Positions 33,604 to 42,233 of a stretch of DNA of 64,000 bases are shown piece by piece. The DNA is from Flavobacteriaceae bacterium Ga0077528 (GTDB lineage Bacteria > Bacteroidota > Bacteroidia > Flavobacteriales > Flavobacteriaceae): the NCBI GenBank assembly GCA_001464475.1, contig LNDX01000003.1, forward strand, positions 209,543 to 273,542, given 5' to 3'. The notes beneath the pieces were generated by a model that worked only from the letters and a program-made list of their open reading frames with translations, was not told the origin of the DNA and ran no database searches. Numbering within the stretch: position 1 is the stretch's first letter; each line of letters begins with the position of its first letter. The position numbers were made by a program, and so were the translations under genes.

Positions 33604-36339
33604 TTAAGGCTTTACTATTTCAGGATTTGTATCATCATATTCTGTTTCTTCAATATCCTCTCCTTTTCTTCCAAGTTTTACTTTTGGATTTTCTTGAGTA
33701 CCTGTAACTATTAATGGAATCCCGATGATTCCTAATGGTGGTAATCCAAGGCGCATTTTAATATTCAATTTTCCGTCAAAACTTGTTGTTCCTTCAATCC
33801 TTGGTCGGAATCCTGCTACTTTAAATTTGAATCTTTCGATTGTAATTATATTGTTTTTTACAGTTGTTTTAATATCAACTTTGGACAAATCAGGATTTTT
33901 TATGGCATCTTTACCCGTTTTCTTACTTACAGCTCCAAACATTTTAAACCCTTTCATCTTTACATTTTTCACAGATAGAGTTCCGCCACCTTTTAATGAA
34001 GGATAAATGGGTTGCATTGCATTATTCAATTTTCCACCAACTTTGTATTCTAATGAAACTATTCCCTCTGCACTTTCTGCAGCTGAAGCCATTTCTCTGA
34101 ACATTTTAACTTCGTTGTAAGCACGTTTTACATCAAAATCTTTAGCTAGTACTTCAAACTCAAAAAAAGCTTTTTCTGGTGATTCACTTCCGTAAATAAC
34201 ATCCATATTTACATTGGAACCAATAATATCAAAACCAGATTTTTTCAATTGCAGTTTTCCGTTGTTGATTGTTACATTTCCTTTAAGATTTTGCATTTTC
34301 AATTCTTTAAAATCAACTTTTTGAGCCAAACAATTAAATTGCAAATCAAGATTTGGTGGAATAATTACAACTCCAGTCGCAACTGTTGTTGGATTGTTCT
34401 CAGCTTGATTTTTTGCTGAATTAGACATGAATTCGTCAATATTAATATAGTTAGCGTTGATGTTGAAATTCCCTTTTAAAACACCTTTTTCTGAAAGAAC
34501 AAAATCAATAACATTCTGCATGTATCCGTCCATTTTAAAATCGGATTGACCATAAACAGCAGAGAAGTTATTGAAATTCATTTTGTCTTGATTGAAAACA
34601 AATTCACCTTCTTTTATAACAAATTGTTTTGGCAAATATTCAGAACTAGTTTTTATGTTTCTTAAAAGTAGTGTTCCTTTATTATTCAACCTATTGTAAT
34701 TTCCAGCTACTGCATCGGCTTGAGATCCTTTGAAAGCAACATCTGCTTTTATGTAACCTTGTAAGTCAAGGCCTTTTTGTGAAAATACTTTATAAATTTT
34801 GGCTAAATCCAATTCGCCTTTTGCGACTATATCATATTTGACATTTTCTAGATTTTCTAGATTTGCAGTCACATATACTGGTTTTCCTTCAAAATTGAAA
34901 GAAGCTGGCTTTATGGCAACTTTTAAATCTTTTAACGAACCTGTATTGTCTGAAACATCAGCTAAAACATTTATATTAGTTATTGGATTAGGGTAATAAT
35001 CTGTTTTGATATAACCATTTTTGAATAAAACTTTTCCTTTGGTTATAGGAACAATTTTATTTTTTGAATCATAAACACCTTTAGAATTGACATCCAAATT
35101 TAATTGCCCTTTCAAATCCATATTTTGGATTCCAATAGCTTTATCTAATTTGGCTAAATCTATTGCTGTTTTTATTCTAGCATCTATTTTAGGACTTGAT
35201 AAACCTTCTGATTTTATAATCGCTTTTACATAATCTTTTCCAACATTAAAAAAAACAGAATCGATGTTGACCTTCAATCTTTCTGTATCTAATGAAGGTA
35301 GTTTTGTGTCAAAATTCAAAAATATATTTGAAGCTGGAAGAGGTGTTTCTTTATGATTAATCTCACCTTCTCTAATTTTCATATTGAAAGCTAAATCTGG
35401 TTTTTCATTTGTAGAAGCTATATACTTTCCTTTTAGAGTCAATAGTAAATCTGTACTTCCTTTAACTTTTGTTTTCTCTAACCATGTAACATAAGCTGGT
35501 GGCAATGCTGTAAAAAAGTCATTCAATTTACTATTATGTGATTTGACATTAAAATCTAAATCATAACCATTTTTCAGGAAATCTAACTTTCCTATAAACT
35601 CAATTGGAAGTTTATTTACTTTTAAATTATTTTCTTCAAAAATAAAGGAAAGCGAATTGGTATTGATTTTTGTAATCAAATCAGCATTTACTTTTTTATT
35701 TTTAAGATATTGATCTTCACCAAAAGTGAAATTAAAATCATCGATTTTAGCTTCGGTTTTTAAGTCAAATACAGCTTTATCTAAATCACCTTTCCCTTGA
35801 TAATTAAATCCTTTAGCATTGATTAGAATTTTTGTTGATTTATCATCATAAACTAAATGACTATTTTTTATAGAAATTTTATCCAATCGTATAGCCGTAG
35901 ATGCCGTGTCTTTAGAAACTTTTTTGTTTTCAGAGACGTATACATTGTAGTTTGCTTCTCCTTTTTCATTAACTTTTACGTTCATAAAAGCATCAGAAAG
36001 ATATATTTCATCAATAGTTACTTTTCCGTCAAAGATTAAATCTTTAAGGTTAATCCCGAAAGCAATTTCGTTTGCAGAAACTAATGTGTCTTTTTTGAAT
36101 GGTTCGGAACCTTTTAAACTAAATTTTTCAAGCGATAAAGTTAATGATGGGAAATGATTGAAAAATGAAAGATTTGCTTCTTTAAAATTTAGTTCACCTT
36201 TTAGATTTTCATTTGCAAAACTTTTAATTTCTTTTTCAATTTTATCTGGAAAGATTATTGGAAACAGAAACATTCCTAACAATAAAATTGCGATTGAAAT
36301 TCCTAAAATTTTTAAAGATTTTACTACTATTTTCTTCAT
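33604..36339 (-). CDS. AsmA-like protein, probable inter-membrane lipid transport or envelope assembly
   Basis: A 911-residue protein of the AsmA/TamB-like superfamily. One N-terminal membrane helix (about 8-28) anchors a very long periplasmic beta-rich region, and family-like segments occur at the start (the ANLSFFNHFPSLTLSL stretch) and end (GTTSFDGKLNIKMRLGLPPLGIIGIPL). Members form groove-like beta structures that carry phospholipid between membranes. The C-terminal ~20 residues are acidic. Transcribed alone, with its own promoter overlapping the terminator of the sus operon. Substrate is unknown. Confidence 0.85.
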   Translation of the reverse strand: MKKIVVKSLKILGISIAILLLGMFLFPIIFPDKIEKEIKSFANENLKGELNFKEANLSFFNHFPSLTLSLEKFSLKGSEPFKKDTLVSANEIAFGINLKDLIFDGKVTIDEIYLSDAFMNVKVNEKGEANYNVYVSENKKVSKDTASTAIRLDKISIKNSHLVYDDKSTKILINAKGFNYQGKGDLDKAVFDLKTEAKIDDFNFTFGEDQYLKNKKVNADLITKINTNSLSFIFEENNLKVNKLPIEFIGKLDFLKNGYDLDFNVKSHNSKLNDFFTALPPAYVTWLEKTKVKGSTDLLLTLKGKYIASTNEKPDLAFNMKIREGEINHKETPLPASNIFLNFDTKLPSLDTERLKVNIDSVFFNVGKDYVKAIIKSEGLSSPKIDARIKTAIDLAKLDKAIGIQNMDLKGQLNLDVNSKGVYDSKNKIVPITKGKVLFKNGYIKTDYYPNPITNINVLADVSDNTGSLKDLKVAIKPASFNFEGKPVYVTANLENLENVKYDIVAKGELDLAKIYKVFSQKGLDLQGYIKADVAFKGSQADAVAGNYNRLNNKGTLLLRNIKTSSEYLPKQFVIKEGEFVFNQDKMNFNNFSAVYGQSDFKMDGYMQNVIDFVLSEKGVLKGNFNINANYINIDEFMSNSAKNQAENNPTTVATGVVIIPPNLDLQFNCLAQKVDFKELKMQNLKGNVTINNGKLQLKKSGFDIIGSNVNMDVIYGSESPEKAFFEFEVLAKDFDVKRAYNEVKMFREMASAAESAEGIVSLEYKVGGKLNNAMQPIYPSLKGGGTLSVKNVKMKGFKMFGAVSKKTGKDAIKNPDLSKVDIKTTVKNNIITIERFKFKVAGFRPRIEGTTSFDGKLNIKMRLGLPPLGIIGIPLIVTGTQENPKVKLGRKGEDIEETEYDDTNPEIVKP

Positions 36340-36353
36340 TTAACAATTGAAAT

Positions 36354-36371
36354 ATAACTTTGCAAAGTTAT
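36354..36371. repeat. 18-bp perfect palindrome with -7 elements on both strands
   Basis: ATAACTTTGCAAAGTTAT is self-complementary along its whole length and contains TAACTTTG on each strand. The minus-strand copy belongs to the AsmA-like promoter. The plus-strand copy points into the 3' end of the sus operon. It may also be a protein-binding site. Confidence 0.7.
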
Positions 36372-36392
36372 AGTATAAAAAAGACCCTTCAA
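36363..36392 (-). promoter_or_regulatory. Promoter of the AsmA-like gene
   Basis: On the minus strand: TTG (complement of 36390-36392), 19 bases, then TAACTTTG (complement of 36363-36370), both full consensus matches. The -7 element is half of an 18-bp palindrome and the -33 TTG lies in the loop of the terminator hairpin at 36377-36410. Confidence 0.75.
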
Positions 36393-36410
36393 AATTATGA
36401 AGGGCCTTTT
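36377..36410 (-). terminator. Terminator of the sus operon
   Basis: AAAAGACCCTTC at 36379-36390 pairs with GAAGGGCCTTTT at 36399-36410 with one A-C mismatch and an 8-base loop. On the minus strand it ends in a T-run. It lies 33 bases after the stop of the GH13 gene. Confidence 0.8.
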
Positions 36411-36442
36411 AGAAAATTCTATTTTAAACTAACTCAACAAAA

Positions 36443-39337
36443 TTATTCTTTTATTAATCTCAAAGTTTTTTCACGATTATTTGCATCAGAAACTTTAACG
36501 ATATAAACACCTTTCGTTAAATCTTCAATTGAAAAACTATCGTTTATTGAAGTGCTTGAGAACGATTTCACTAATTGTCCTGTGATAGAATAGATTTGAA
36601 CTTTCTCTACCAAAGTATTAATTGTGAAATAAGTTGAAGCTGGATTTGGAGACAACGCTACAAAATCTAAAGCATCAAATGTATCATTATTAAGAAGAGC
36701 TCTGTTTCCAAAAACTCTGTATCCACCTGGCTCAATACTAATATTCATATTAACATCTGTAACATTAAAAGTGGTATTATCCATTAGATTTGCCCAAGTT
36801 CCAGTGAACGGAAATCCTCCAACAACATTGTAAGTATTATCAGAAAAATTAGTCAAAACAAAAACATAACTTAAAGCAGAGGTTTGAGTTTGGCTTGTCC
36901 AAACATCTAATCTAGGACGCCCTGTGTTTCCAATATTCCAAGCATAAGTTCCATTTTCAAAAACATTTTCAGTTTTTTTCATGTCTATCATTTTTGCCCA
37001 ACTATTGTAAATAGCACTTCTATTTGTATCTGTTAACCAGTTTCCAGTCCATTGAGGTTGTGGTTTGGTGTCTAATTTGCAACCATCATTAAACTGAACA
37101 GAACCATTGCTGCATGTAAATAATGAATATTCCCATCCAAGATCTCCAAAATGCCAGATCATTTTTGGTCCAGGAACAAGAAAAAGAACTGAACCCATTG
37201 CTTGAAGTCTTTGATGCACTTTGTTAAGATTGCCAAAAGTTTGTCCAGCTTCATTTAAAGCTTTATAAGCAACTCTTTCTTCATCATGGCTTTCTGCATA
37301 ACCTATAAATCGGTCTGTCGCATCTGCTATTCCTGAAATATCTGCAAAATTACCTTTCAACAAATTAGCATACGGATCTGTCATTTTTCTCCACTGCATA
37401 ATACCTTTTGTATCACCTGAACGAAGATAATTCGCCCATTCTACTTCTTCTGTGTATGATCCACCATTTCCTAAGTGTTCAAAAATCACAAGAAAATTAG
37501 GATCAACTTCCCATTGTTTGTCGGCATACCATTTCATTTTTGCTACTCTATCTGAACGATATCCATTAGTACAAGCTTCTTGTCCACCAGCTACGTTTGA
37601 TGGGCACTGTTGTGTAAAACCTTTGGTTAAATCCCATCTGTAACCATCAATTTTAAACTCTTGAATCCAATATTTTATTGTTGCAACTGAATACGCATTT
37701 GTTAAATTATCTGGTTCTCTAAAATGATTTAAATCACTACCAACACTATAAGAGTGCATAGCATCTTGGTTTATATAAGGATTTTCAGACGATACTCTTG
37801 ATCCAGTAGAATTTGCCCATCCATCATTATCAGAATCTAACATCCACATTCTTTCAAGAGGAGAACGACCAAAAACGTGATTTAATGCTAAATCTAAAAT
37901 AACTGCGATTCCATTTTGATGGCACAAATCAATAAACTCTTTAAGTTTTGTAGGAGGCCCATAACGTTTGTCTAAAGCCATATGAAAAACTGTATTGTAA
38001 CCCCAGCTCATATTTCCTTCAAACTCCATTACAGGCATTATTTTGATTGCATTGATTTTAAGATTTCTAAAATAATCTATTTTATTAATTAAATCTTGAT
38101 AAGTTCTATTTGCATCAAAATCACGAACTAATACCTCATAAAAAACTAAATCTTTCTTTTTTGGCTTTACAAAATTTGTAGTAGCACTACTCCAATTATA
38201 AGTAAATAAAGTATTAGATCCTGTCTGAAGAACAGTTACTTCTCTCTCTTGACCTGGTGCAATTGTTGCATATACAGGAAGCCCAGGAAAAGCACCAAGT
38301 GATATAATTTCTGGATCATCAAAAGGAGACAATACCAATTTAGAATATGGATCTGCGGTTTTAACAATTGCTGGAGAATTTGCAGGTCTGTTTGTATTAT
38401 CACACACCCAATATTGATAAGCATATACTTGATTTGGAGTTAATCCTGTAAGTTCTAACCAAAATTTACCTGTTGTAGGATCTTTTTTCATAGCATATGC
38501 AGTTGTAGGAGACCAGTTATTGAAACTACCTGCCACATATACAAAATCTTTAAATGGCGCATTTAAAACTAACGTTGCTTTGGTTGCATCAGATGAATCA
38601 TAGTTTATACCATCAACTAAGCCAGCTGTTAATGGCTCACTTATTATTCCTGGATTAACAATAACAGTAAACCTTTTAGTCACAGTTGTAGTTCCTAATG
38701 TAGCTGAAACAACATATACTTTAGTTGTAGTCACATTTGTGTCACCACAAGTAAAAAATGATGTTGCTGCAGTTGGACATGTAATTGGAACACCATTAGC
38801 CGTTACAGAATAAGTAGCATTGCCACCTGTGTTTGAGGCTACAATACTTACATTAGCTCCTGAATTGATAATAGTATTGCTGTTCTCTAGAGGAGAGATT
38901 AAAGACATTTGAAAAGCGCCGACTTCTGAAGTGATATCTTGAGATTTTTTATCCCCACTTCCATCTTTTGCTTTAATTAAAAATCCTATTTTACCAATAC
39001 CAGTTCTGTTGTAAAAAGTATTTGGCACAAAAGTTATAGTATAAGTATCATTACCAGAATTATAGGTAAGTCTATTAGTTTCACTAGAACTTGTCCATGT
39101 ACCATTAGTTGGACAATCCTGAATATTAGCGTCACTAGCGTCAAAGCTCCAAGCCCAAAGATATAGTGCATTATTAGATACACCCCAAGTAGATTCATTA
39201 ATACTACTTCCATTAAAAGTAATAGTAATTGATTGATTTTCTTCAAAAACTGCAGGTGCAATTGTATAAGTTACTGTTTGTTGTTGTGCAAAAACAATAA
39301 CTGGAAATAGTAAGCATAATAGTAAAAATCTTTTCAT
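36443..39337 (-). CDS. GH13 alpha-amylase, T9SS-exported, multidomain
   Basis: Large extracellular starch-degrading enzyme, 964 residues. Order: signal peptide (1-17, ending VFAQ), two Ig-like/E-set domains (to about 235), a CBM48-like domain (about 240-350, with GSFNNWSP), the GH13 barrel (about 385-830) and a C-terminal T9SS type A sorting domain (about 890-964, LSPNPASTYF ... RLIKE). Catalytic residues by the conserved regions are nucleophile Asp569 (YRWDL), acid/base Glu620 (FEHLG) and Asp685 (SHDEE). The sorting domain predicts secretion across the outer membrane by T9SS. It is the last gene of the susC operon, and a terminator hairpin precedes it. Endo-acting cleavage of starch outside the cell is the likely role. 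Confidence 0.92.
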   Translation of the reverse strand: MKRFLLLCLLFPVIVFAQQQTVTYTIAPAVFEENQSITITFNGSSINESTWGVSNNALYLWAWSFDASDANIQDCPTNGTWTSSSETNRLTYNSGNDTYTITFVPNTFYNRTGIGKIGFLIKAKDGSGDKKSQDITSEVGAFQMSLISPLENSNTIINSGANVSIVASNTGGNATYSVTANGVPITCPTAATSFFTCGDTNVTTTKVYVVSATLGTTTVTKRFTVIVNPGIISEPLTAGLVDGINYDSSDATKATLVLNAPFKDFVYVAGSFNNWSPTTAYAMKKDPTTGKFWLELTGLTPNQVYAYQYWVCDNTNRPANSPAIVKTADPYSKLVLSPFDDPEIISLGAFPGLPVYATIAPGQEREVTVLQTGSNTLFTYNWSSATTNFVKPKKKDLVFYEVLVRDFDANRTYQDLINKIDYFRNLKINAIKIMPVMEFEGNMSWGYNTVFHMALDKRYGPPTKLKEFIDLCHQNGIAVILDLALNHVFGRSPLERMWMLDSDNDGWANSTGSRVSSENPYINQDAMHSYSVGSDLNHFREPDNLTNAYSVATIKYWIQEFKIDGYRWDLTKGFTQQCPSNVAGGQEACTNGYRSDRVAKMKWYADKQWEVDPNFLVIFEHLGNGGSYTEEVEWANYLRSGDTKGIMQWRKMTDPYANLLKGNFADISGIADATDRFIGYAESHDEERVAYKALNEAGQTFGNLNKVHQRLQAMGSVLFLVPGPKMIWHFGDLGWEYSLFTCSNGSVQFNDGCKLDTKPQPQWTGNWLTDTNRSAIYNSWAKMIDMKKTENVFENGTYAWNIGNTGRPRLDVWTSQTQTSALSYVFVLTNFSDNTYNVVGGFPFTGTWANLMDNTTFNVTDVNMNISIEPGGYRVFGNRALLNNDTFDALDFVALSPNPASTYFTINTLVEKVQIYSITGQLVKSFSSTSINDSFSIEDLTKGVYIVKVSDANNREKTLRLIKE

Positions 39338-39353
39338 AGCGTAGATTTGATTT

Positions 39354-39397
39354 AAAAAAACACATTCTCGACTACTTTCATAAATCGAGAATGTGTT
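39354..39397 (-). terminator. Intra-operon terminator between susE-like gene and GH13 gene
   Basis: AACACATTCTCGA at 39359-39371 and TCGAGAATGTGTT at 39385-39397 form a perfect 13-bp stem with a 13-base loop. On the minus strand seven or eight T residues follow. It should reduce transcription of the amylase gene relative to susCDE. Confidence 0.8.
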
Positions 39398-39409
39398 ATT
39401 ATTTATGTA

Positions 39410-40570
39410 TTATATTGGCATTAATCTCAAGTTGTAGTTAGCAGAATTTCTGATATCTAAAACAACTTTATAATTACCTGCTGTAGGAACTTTCATGTTT
39501 CCTCCATTCAATTTTATTTTGTATTGACCACCTGTAGTAGTATTTTCAGTATTACCTGATAATGTTCCCATTTTCACAGACCAATCATCTTTTAAACGAA
39601 TTAAAAACTCATCATTAGTCAATGCTAAATCTAAAGTATACATTTGATAATATGGAGATGAAGGATTTTCATCAAAAGTTAAATACGTAGGTGAACCCCA
39701 ACCATTTGGTGTAGCTTGACCAATAATTGCAACTTGTCTTTTGCCAATTGAATAAGTATTAGCATTCCAATTCACTGTCAAGAAGTAAGTTCCAGCACCT
39801 TCAGTTGGCTTGATGTCTTTTCCTCCAGATTGAACTAAAGTTGTAAAAGTATTTGGGTTTTCAGCAATATCTCCTTTATCTCCAGACCATGCTGGAACTG
39901 GACAAAATTTAAATGCTGGGTTTGAGACATCCATCCATACAAAACCTTCATATTTTCCATCATTTCCAGCAGAAAATAACTTAGCTACATTTACATTATC
40001 TGGAGACCAATCATTTCCATAACCACTAGCACTTTGATATCCTCCTGGCACATATAATCTTTCAAATTCATCAAAAGTATCATAAGGAGTAGCTGTGATA
40101 GTGACTTCATTAGAAACAGCGCTAACACCATTAGTTGAGCTTGAGAGTTGAGTTGATGGTTTCCCTATAATTCTTAATTTAAAACTACCTGATGTTCCTA
40201 TTGAACCTCCTGCGCTCAATAACAAGTTATTCAAAATTCTTTCTGTAACTGCTTTTTCATTTACGTCTGCATCAGAGCTGTAAGTTCCTAAAACAATTGC
40301 TTGTGAAGAATTTGAAAAACTTTCTGTACTCTTAACTGCTTGCAATGAATAAGTTATAGATGCAGAAAAACCAAAGTTGGCTGAAGACCATTTTGAAGTA
40401 AATGCTGTATTTCCTGCTGTTGAACCAGTTAAATTAAAACTTCCTCCTGCAGGTGAAGTCATGTTTATTGAACTTGACGAGGCCTGAGGGTCTAAATTTT
40501 CATCACTACAAGAAACAATTGATGTAATTGTTCCTGCTAATAAAATTAAACTTAAAAATATTTTTTTCAT
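39410..40570 (-). CDS. susE: SusE/SusF-like starch-binding lipoprotein
   Basis: Surface lipoprotein that binds starch or maltodextrin beside the SusCD complex. The protein has 386 residues. The signal ends SIVSC with Cys21, followed by SDEN, the acidic pattern that directs Bacteroidota lipoproteins to the surface. The N-terminal domain is Ig-like (to about 160), followed by two carbohydrate-binding modules (about 165-275 and 280-386) with conserved Trp residues (GNDWSPDN, CPVPAWSGD, NGWGSP). Three domains rather than four fits SusE more than SusF. It follows susD after 60 bases that hold a hairpin. The symbol is by analogy to the Bacteroides system. Confidence 0.85.
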   Translation of the reverse strand: MKKIFLSLILLAGTITSIVSCSDENLDPQASSSSINMTSPAGGSFNLTGSTAGNTAFTSKWSSANFGFSASITYSLQAVKSTESFSNSSQAIVLGTYSSDADVNEKAVTERILNNLLLSAGGSIGTSGSFKLRIIGKPSTQLSSSTNGVSAVSNEVTITATPYDTFDEFERLYVPGGYQSASGYGNDWSPDNVNVAKLFSAGNDGKYEGFVWMDVSNPAFKFCPVPAWSGDKGDIAENPNTFTTLVQSGGKDIKPTEGAGTYFLTVNWNANTYSIGKRQVAIIGQATPNGWGSPTYLTFDENPSSPYYQMYTLDLALTNDEFLIRLKDDWSVKMGTLSGNTENTTTGGQYKIKLNGGNMKVPTAGNYKVVLDIRNSANYNLRLMPI

Positions 40571-40588
40571 AATTTTCTATTTTAAATT

Positions 40589-40616
40589 CCTCGGAAGTGG
40601 CTTACCATTTCCGAGG
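40589..40616 (-). other. Hairpin between susD and susE-like genes
   Basis: CCTCGGAA at 40589-40596 and TTCCGAGG at 40609-40616 pair perfectly around a 12-base loop. No T-run follows on the minus strand, so it is more likely an mRNA processing or stability element than a terminator. Confidence 0.6.
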
Positions 40617-40630
40617 ATATTTTGTTATAA

Positions 40631-42223
40631 TTAATAACCAGGATTTTGTTGTAAAGTTGGGTTAGAACCAATTGCAGTAGCTGGTATTGGGAAAATTTTG
40701 AATTTATCATCAATACTTGTTCCTGCTTGAACTCCACCTTTCCATTGCCAATTATAATTACTTCCAGTATATTTACCGAAACGAATTAAATCTTGTCTTC
40801 TATGTCCTTCCCAATATAATTCACGACCTCTTTCATCAAGCACAAAATCTAGAGTAATATCACCAGCAGTAATTGTTGCAGAACCTCCAGCTCTTGTTCT
40901 TAATGTATTTACATAAGTAGCTGCTTGTGAAGCACTTCCTTGTCCTCTTGCTGCCAACTCAGCATACATTAAATAAGCATCCGCTAATCTAAATACAGGA
41001 AAATCAATATCTACAAAGTTTCCAGAAACATCAGAACCTTGACCACCTGTTGATTTAATATTTTTATATTTTTCAACTGCGTATCCATCACCAAAGTTAC
41101 CAATATTACCTATAGATAAAGTCTGTCCCGATGTGTAGAACATCCCTCTTGGATCACCTGCAAATTTAGCTACAAATTCTTGTCGTGTTCTTAAACCAAA
41201 CCAACCTCCGTTAACACCAAAGTTAGCAGGATTCATTGATCCTCCAATTGCAGCGTGAGTAATAAAAGTTGTTCCTCCATAAGTTTGAGTATTCAATCCG
41301 CTATATCTGATAGGAAAAATCATCTCACTTTGAGAACCATTACTATCATTGTCTGCCATAAATACTTTACCATAGCTTGAACTTGTGTTGATTGAATATG
41401 TAGAACTCAATACAGGAGCTAAAGCAGCAGAAGCTTCTGCAAATTTATTTTGATTGATGTAAACTTGAGCATTCAAATAAACTTTTGCCAATAGCATTTT
41501 ACCTGCAATTTTATCAACTCTACCGAATTCATTTGAACCTGATGCTAATAAATCTGCATCAATTGAATTTAATTCACTTACAACAAAGTCAAATATAAAA
41601 GCTCTGCTTTTTTGTTGTGGGAAACTGAAACCAACAGCATCATTTTCTGTTGTAAATGGAACGTTCCCAAACATATCCATTAAATGCCAGTAAGAAAAAG
41701 CTCTTAAGAAACGAGCTTCTGCTCTGAAATTAACAATTTGAGCACGAGTAGCAGCAGATACATTTCTTGAGTTCAATTTGTCTGCAGTTGTTTGTCTCAA
41801 GAACTCATTACATAAAGATACTTGATACATACAACGTGAAAACATTGCATAAATAAACTCATTATTTGACGCCCATGTATGATTGTTTAATGAAGGTAAG
41901 TTACCATCAGCCCAAGCAATAATTGCTTCGTCAGTAGTAATCTCATTCATTACCCAATAAGCTCTCAAATACTGTCCAAATCCTGAATCGATACCTTGAA
42001 TATCAGAATCACCATCATTTGGCCCCTTTTGGCCTGAAATAGCCAGTCCTGCATATAGCTTTGCAAGAAACTGCTTGTAAGAAGCTTCATCTTGATAAAA
42101 TACTTCTGATGAATAGATGTCTTCATCAATTTCGATTTTATCTAGTTCTTTAGTACATGACGTCATTGATAAAATGGTCACCACTGAAAGAACTAACATT
42201 TTAATAATTCTACTTTTTTTCAT
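40631..42223 (-). CDS. susD: SusD-like maltodextrin-binding lipoprotein
   Basis: Surface lipoprotein that forms a lid on the SusC channel and captures maltodextrins. The protein has 530 residues, the usual size. The signal ends SMTSC (Cys23) followed by TKELD. The fold is alpha-helical with the SusD/RagB signatures: ARFLRAFSYWHLMDMFG near 170, AKVYLNAQVY near 250 and, near the C-terminus, DERGRELYWEGHRRQDLIRFGK. It lies 10 bases after the susC stop, as in nearly all SusCD pairs. Substrate (alpha-glucan) follows from the neighbouring amylases and maltose phosphorylase. Confidence 0.95.
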   Translation of the reverse strand: MKKSRIIKMLVLSVVTILSMTSCTKELDKIEIDEDIYSSEVFYQDEASYKQFLAKLYAGLAISGQKGPNDGDSDIQGIDSGFGQYLRAYWVMNEITTDEAIIAWADGNLPSLNNHTWASNNEFIYAMFSRCMYQVSLCNEFLRQTTADKLNSRNVSAATRAQIVNFRAEARFLRAFSYWHLMDMFGNVPFTTENDAVGFSFPQQKSRAFIFDFVVSELNSIDADLLASGSNEFGRVDKIAGKMLLAKVYLNAQVYINQNKFAEASAALAPVLSSTYSINTSSSYGKVFMADNDSNGSQSEMIFPIRYSGLNTQTYGGTTFITHAAIGGSMNPANFGVNGGWFGLRTRQEFVAKFAGDPRGMFYTSGQTLSIGNIGNFGDGYAVEKYKNIKSTGGQGSDVSGNFVDIDFPVFRLADAYLMYAELAARGQGSASQAATYVNTLRTRAGGSATITAGDITLDFVLDERGRELYWEGHRRQDLIRFGKYTGSNYNWQWKGGVQAGTSIDDKFKIFPIPATAIGSNPTLQQNPGY

Positions 42224-42233
42224 AACTTTTTAT

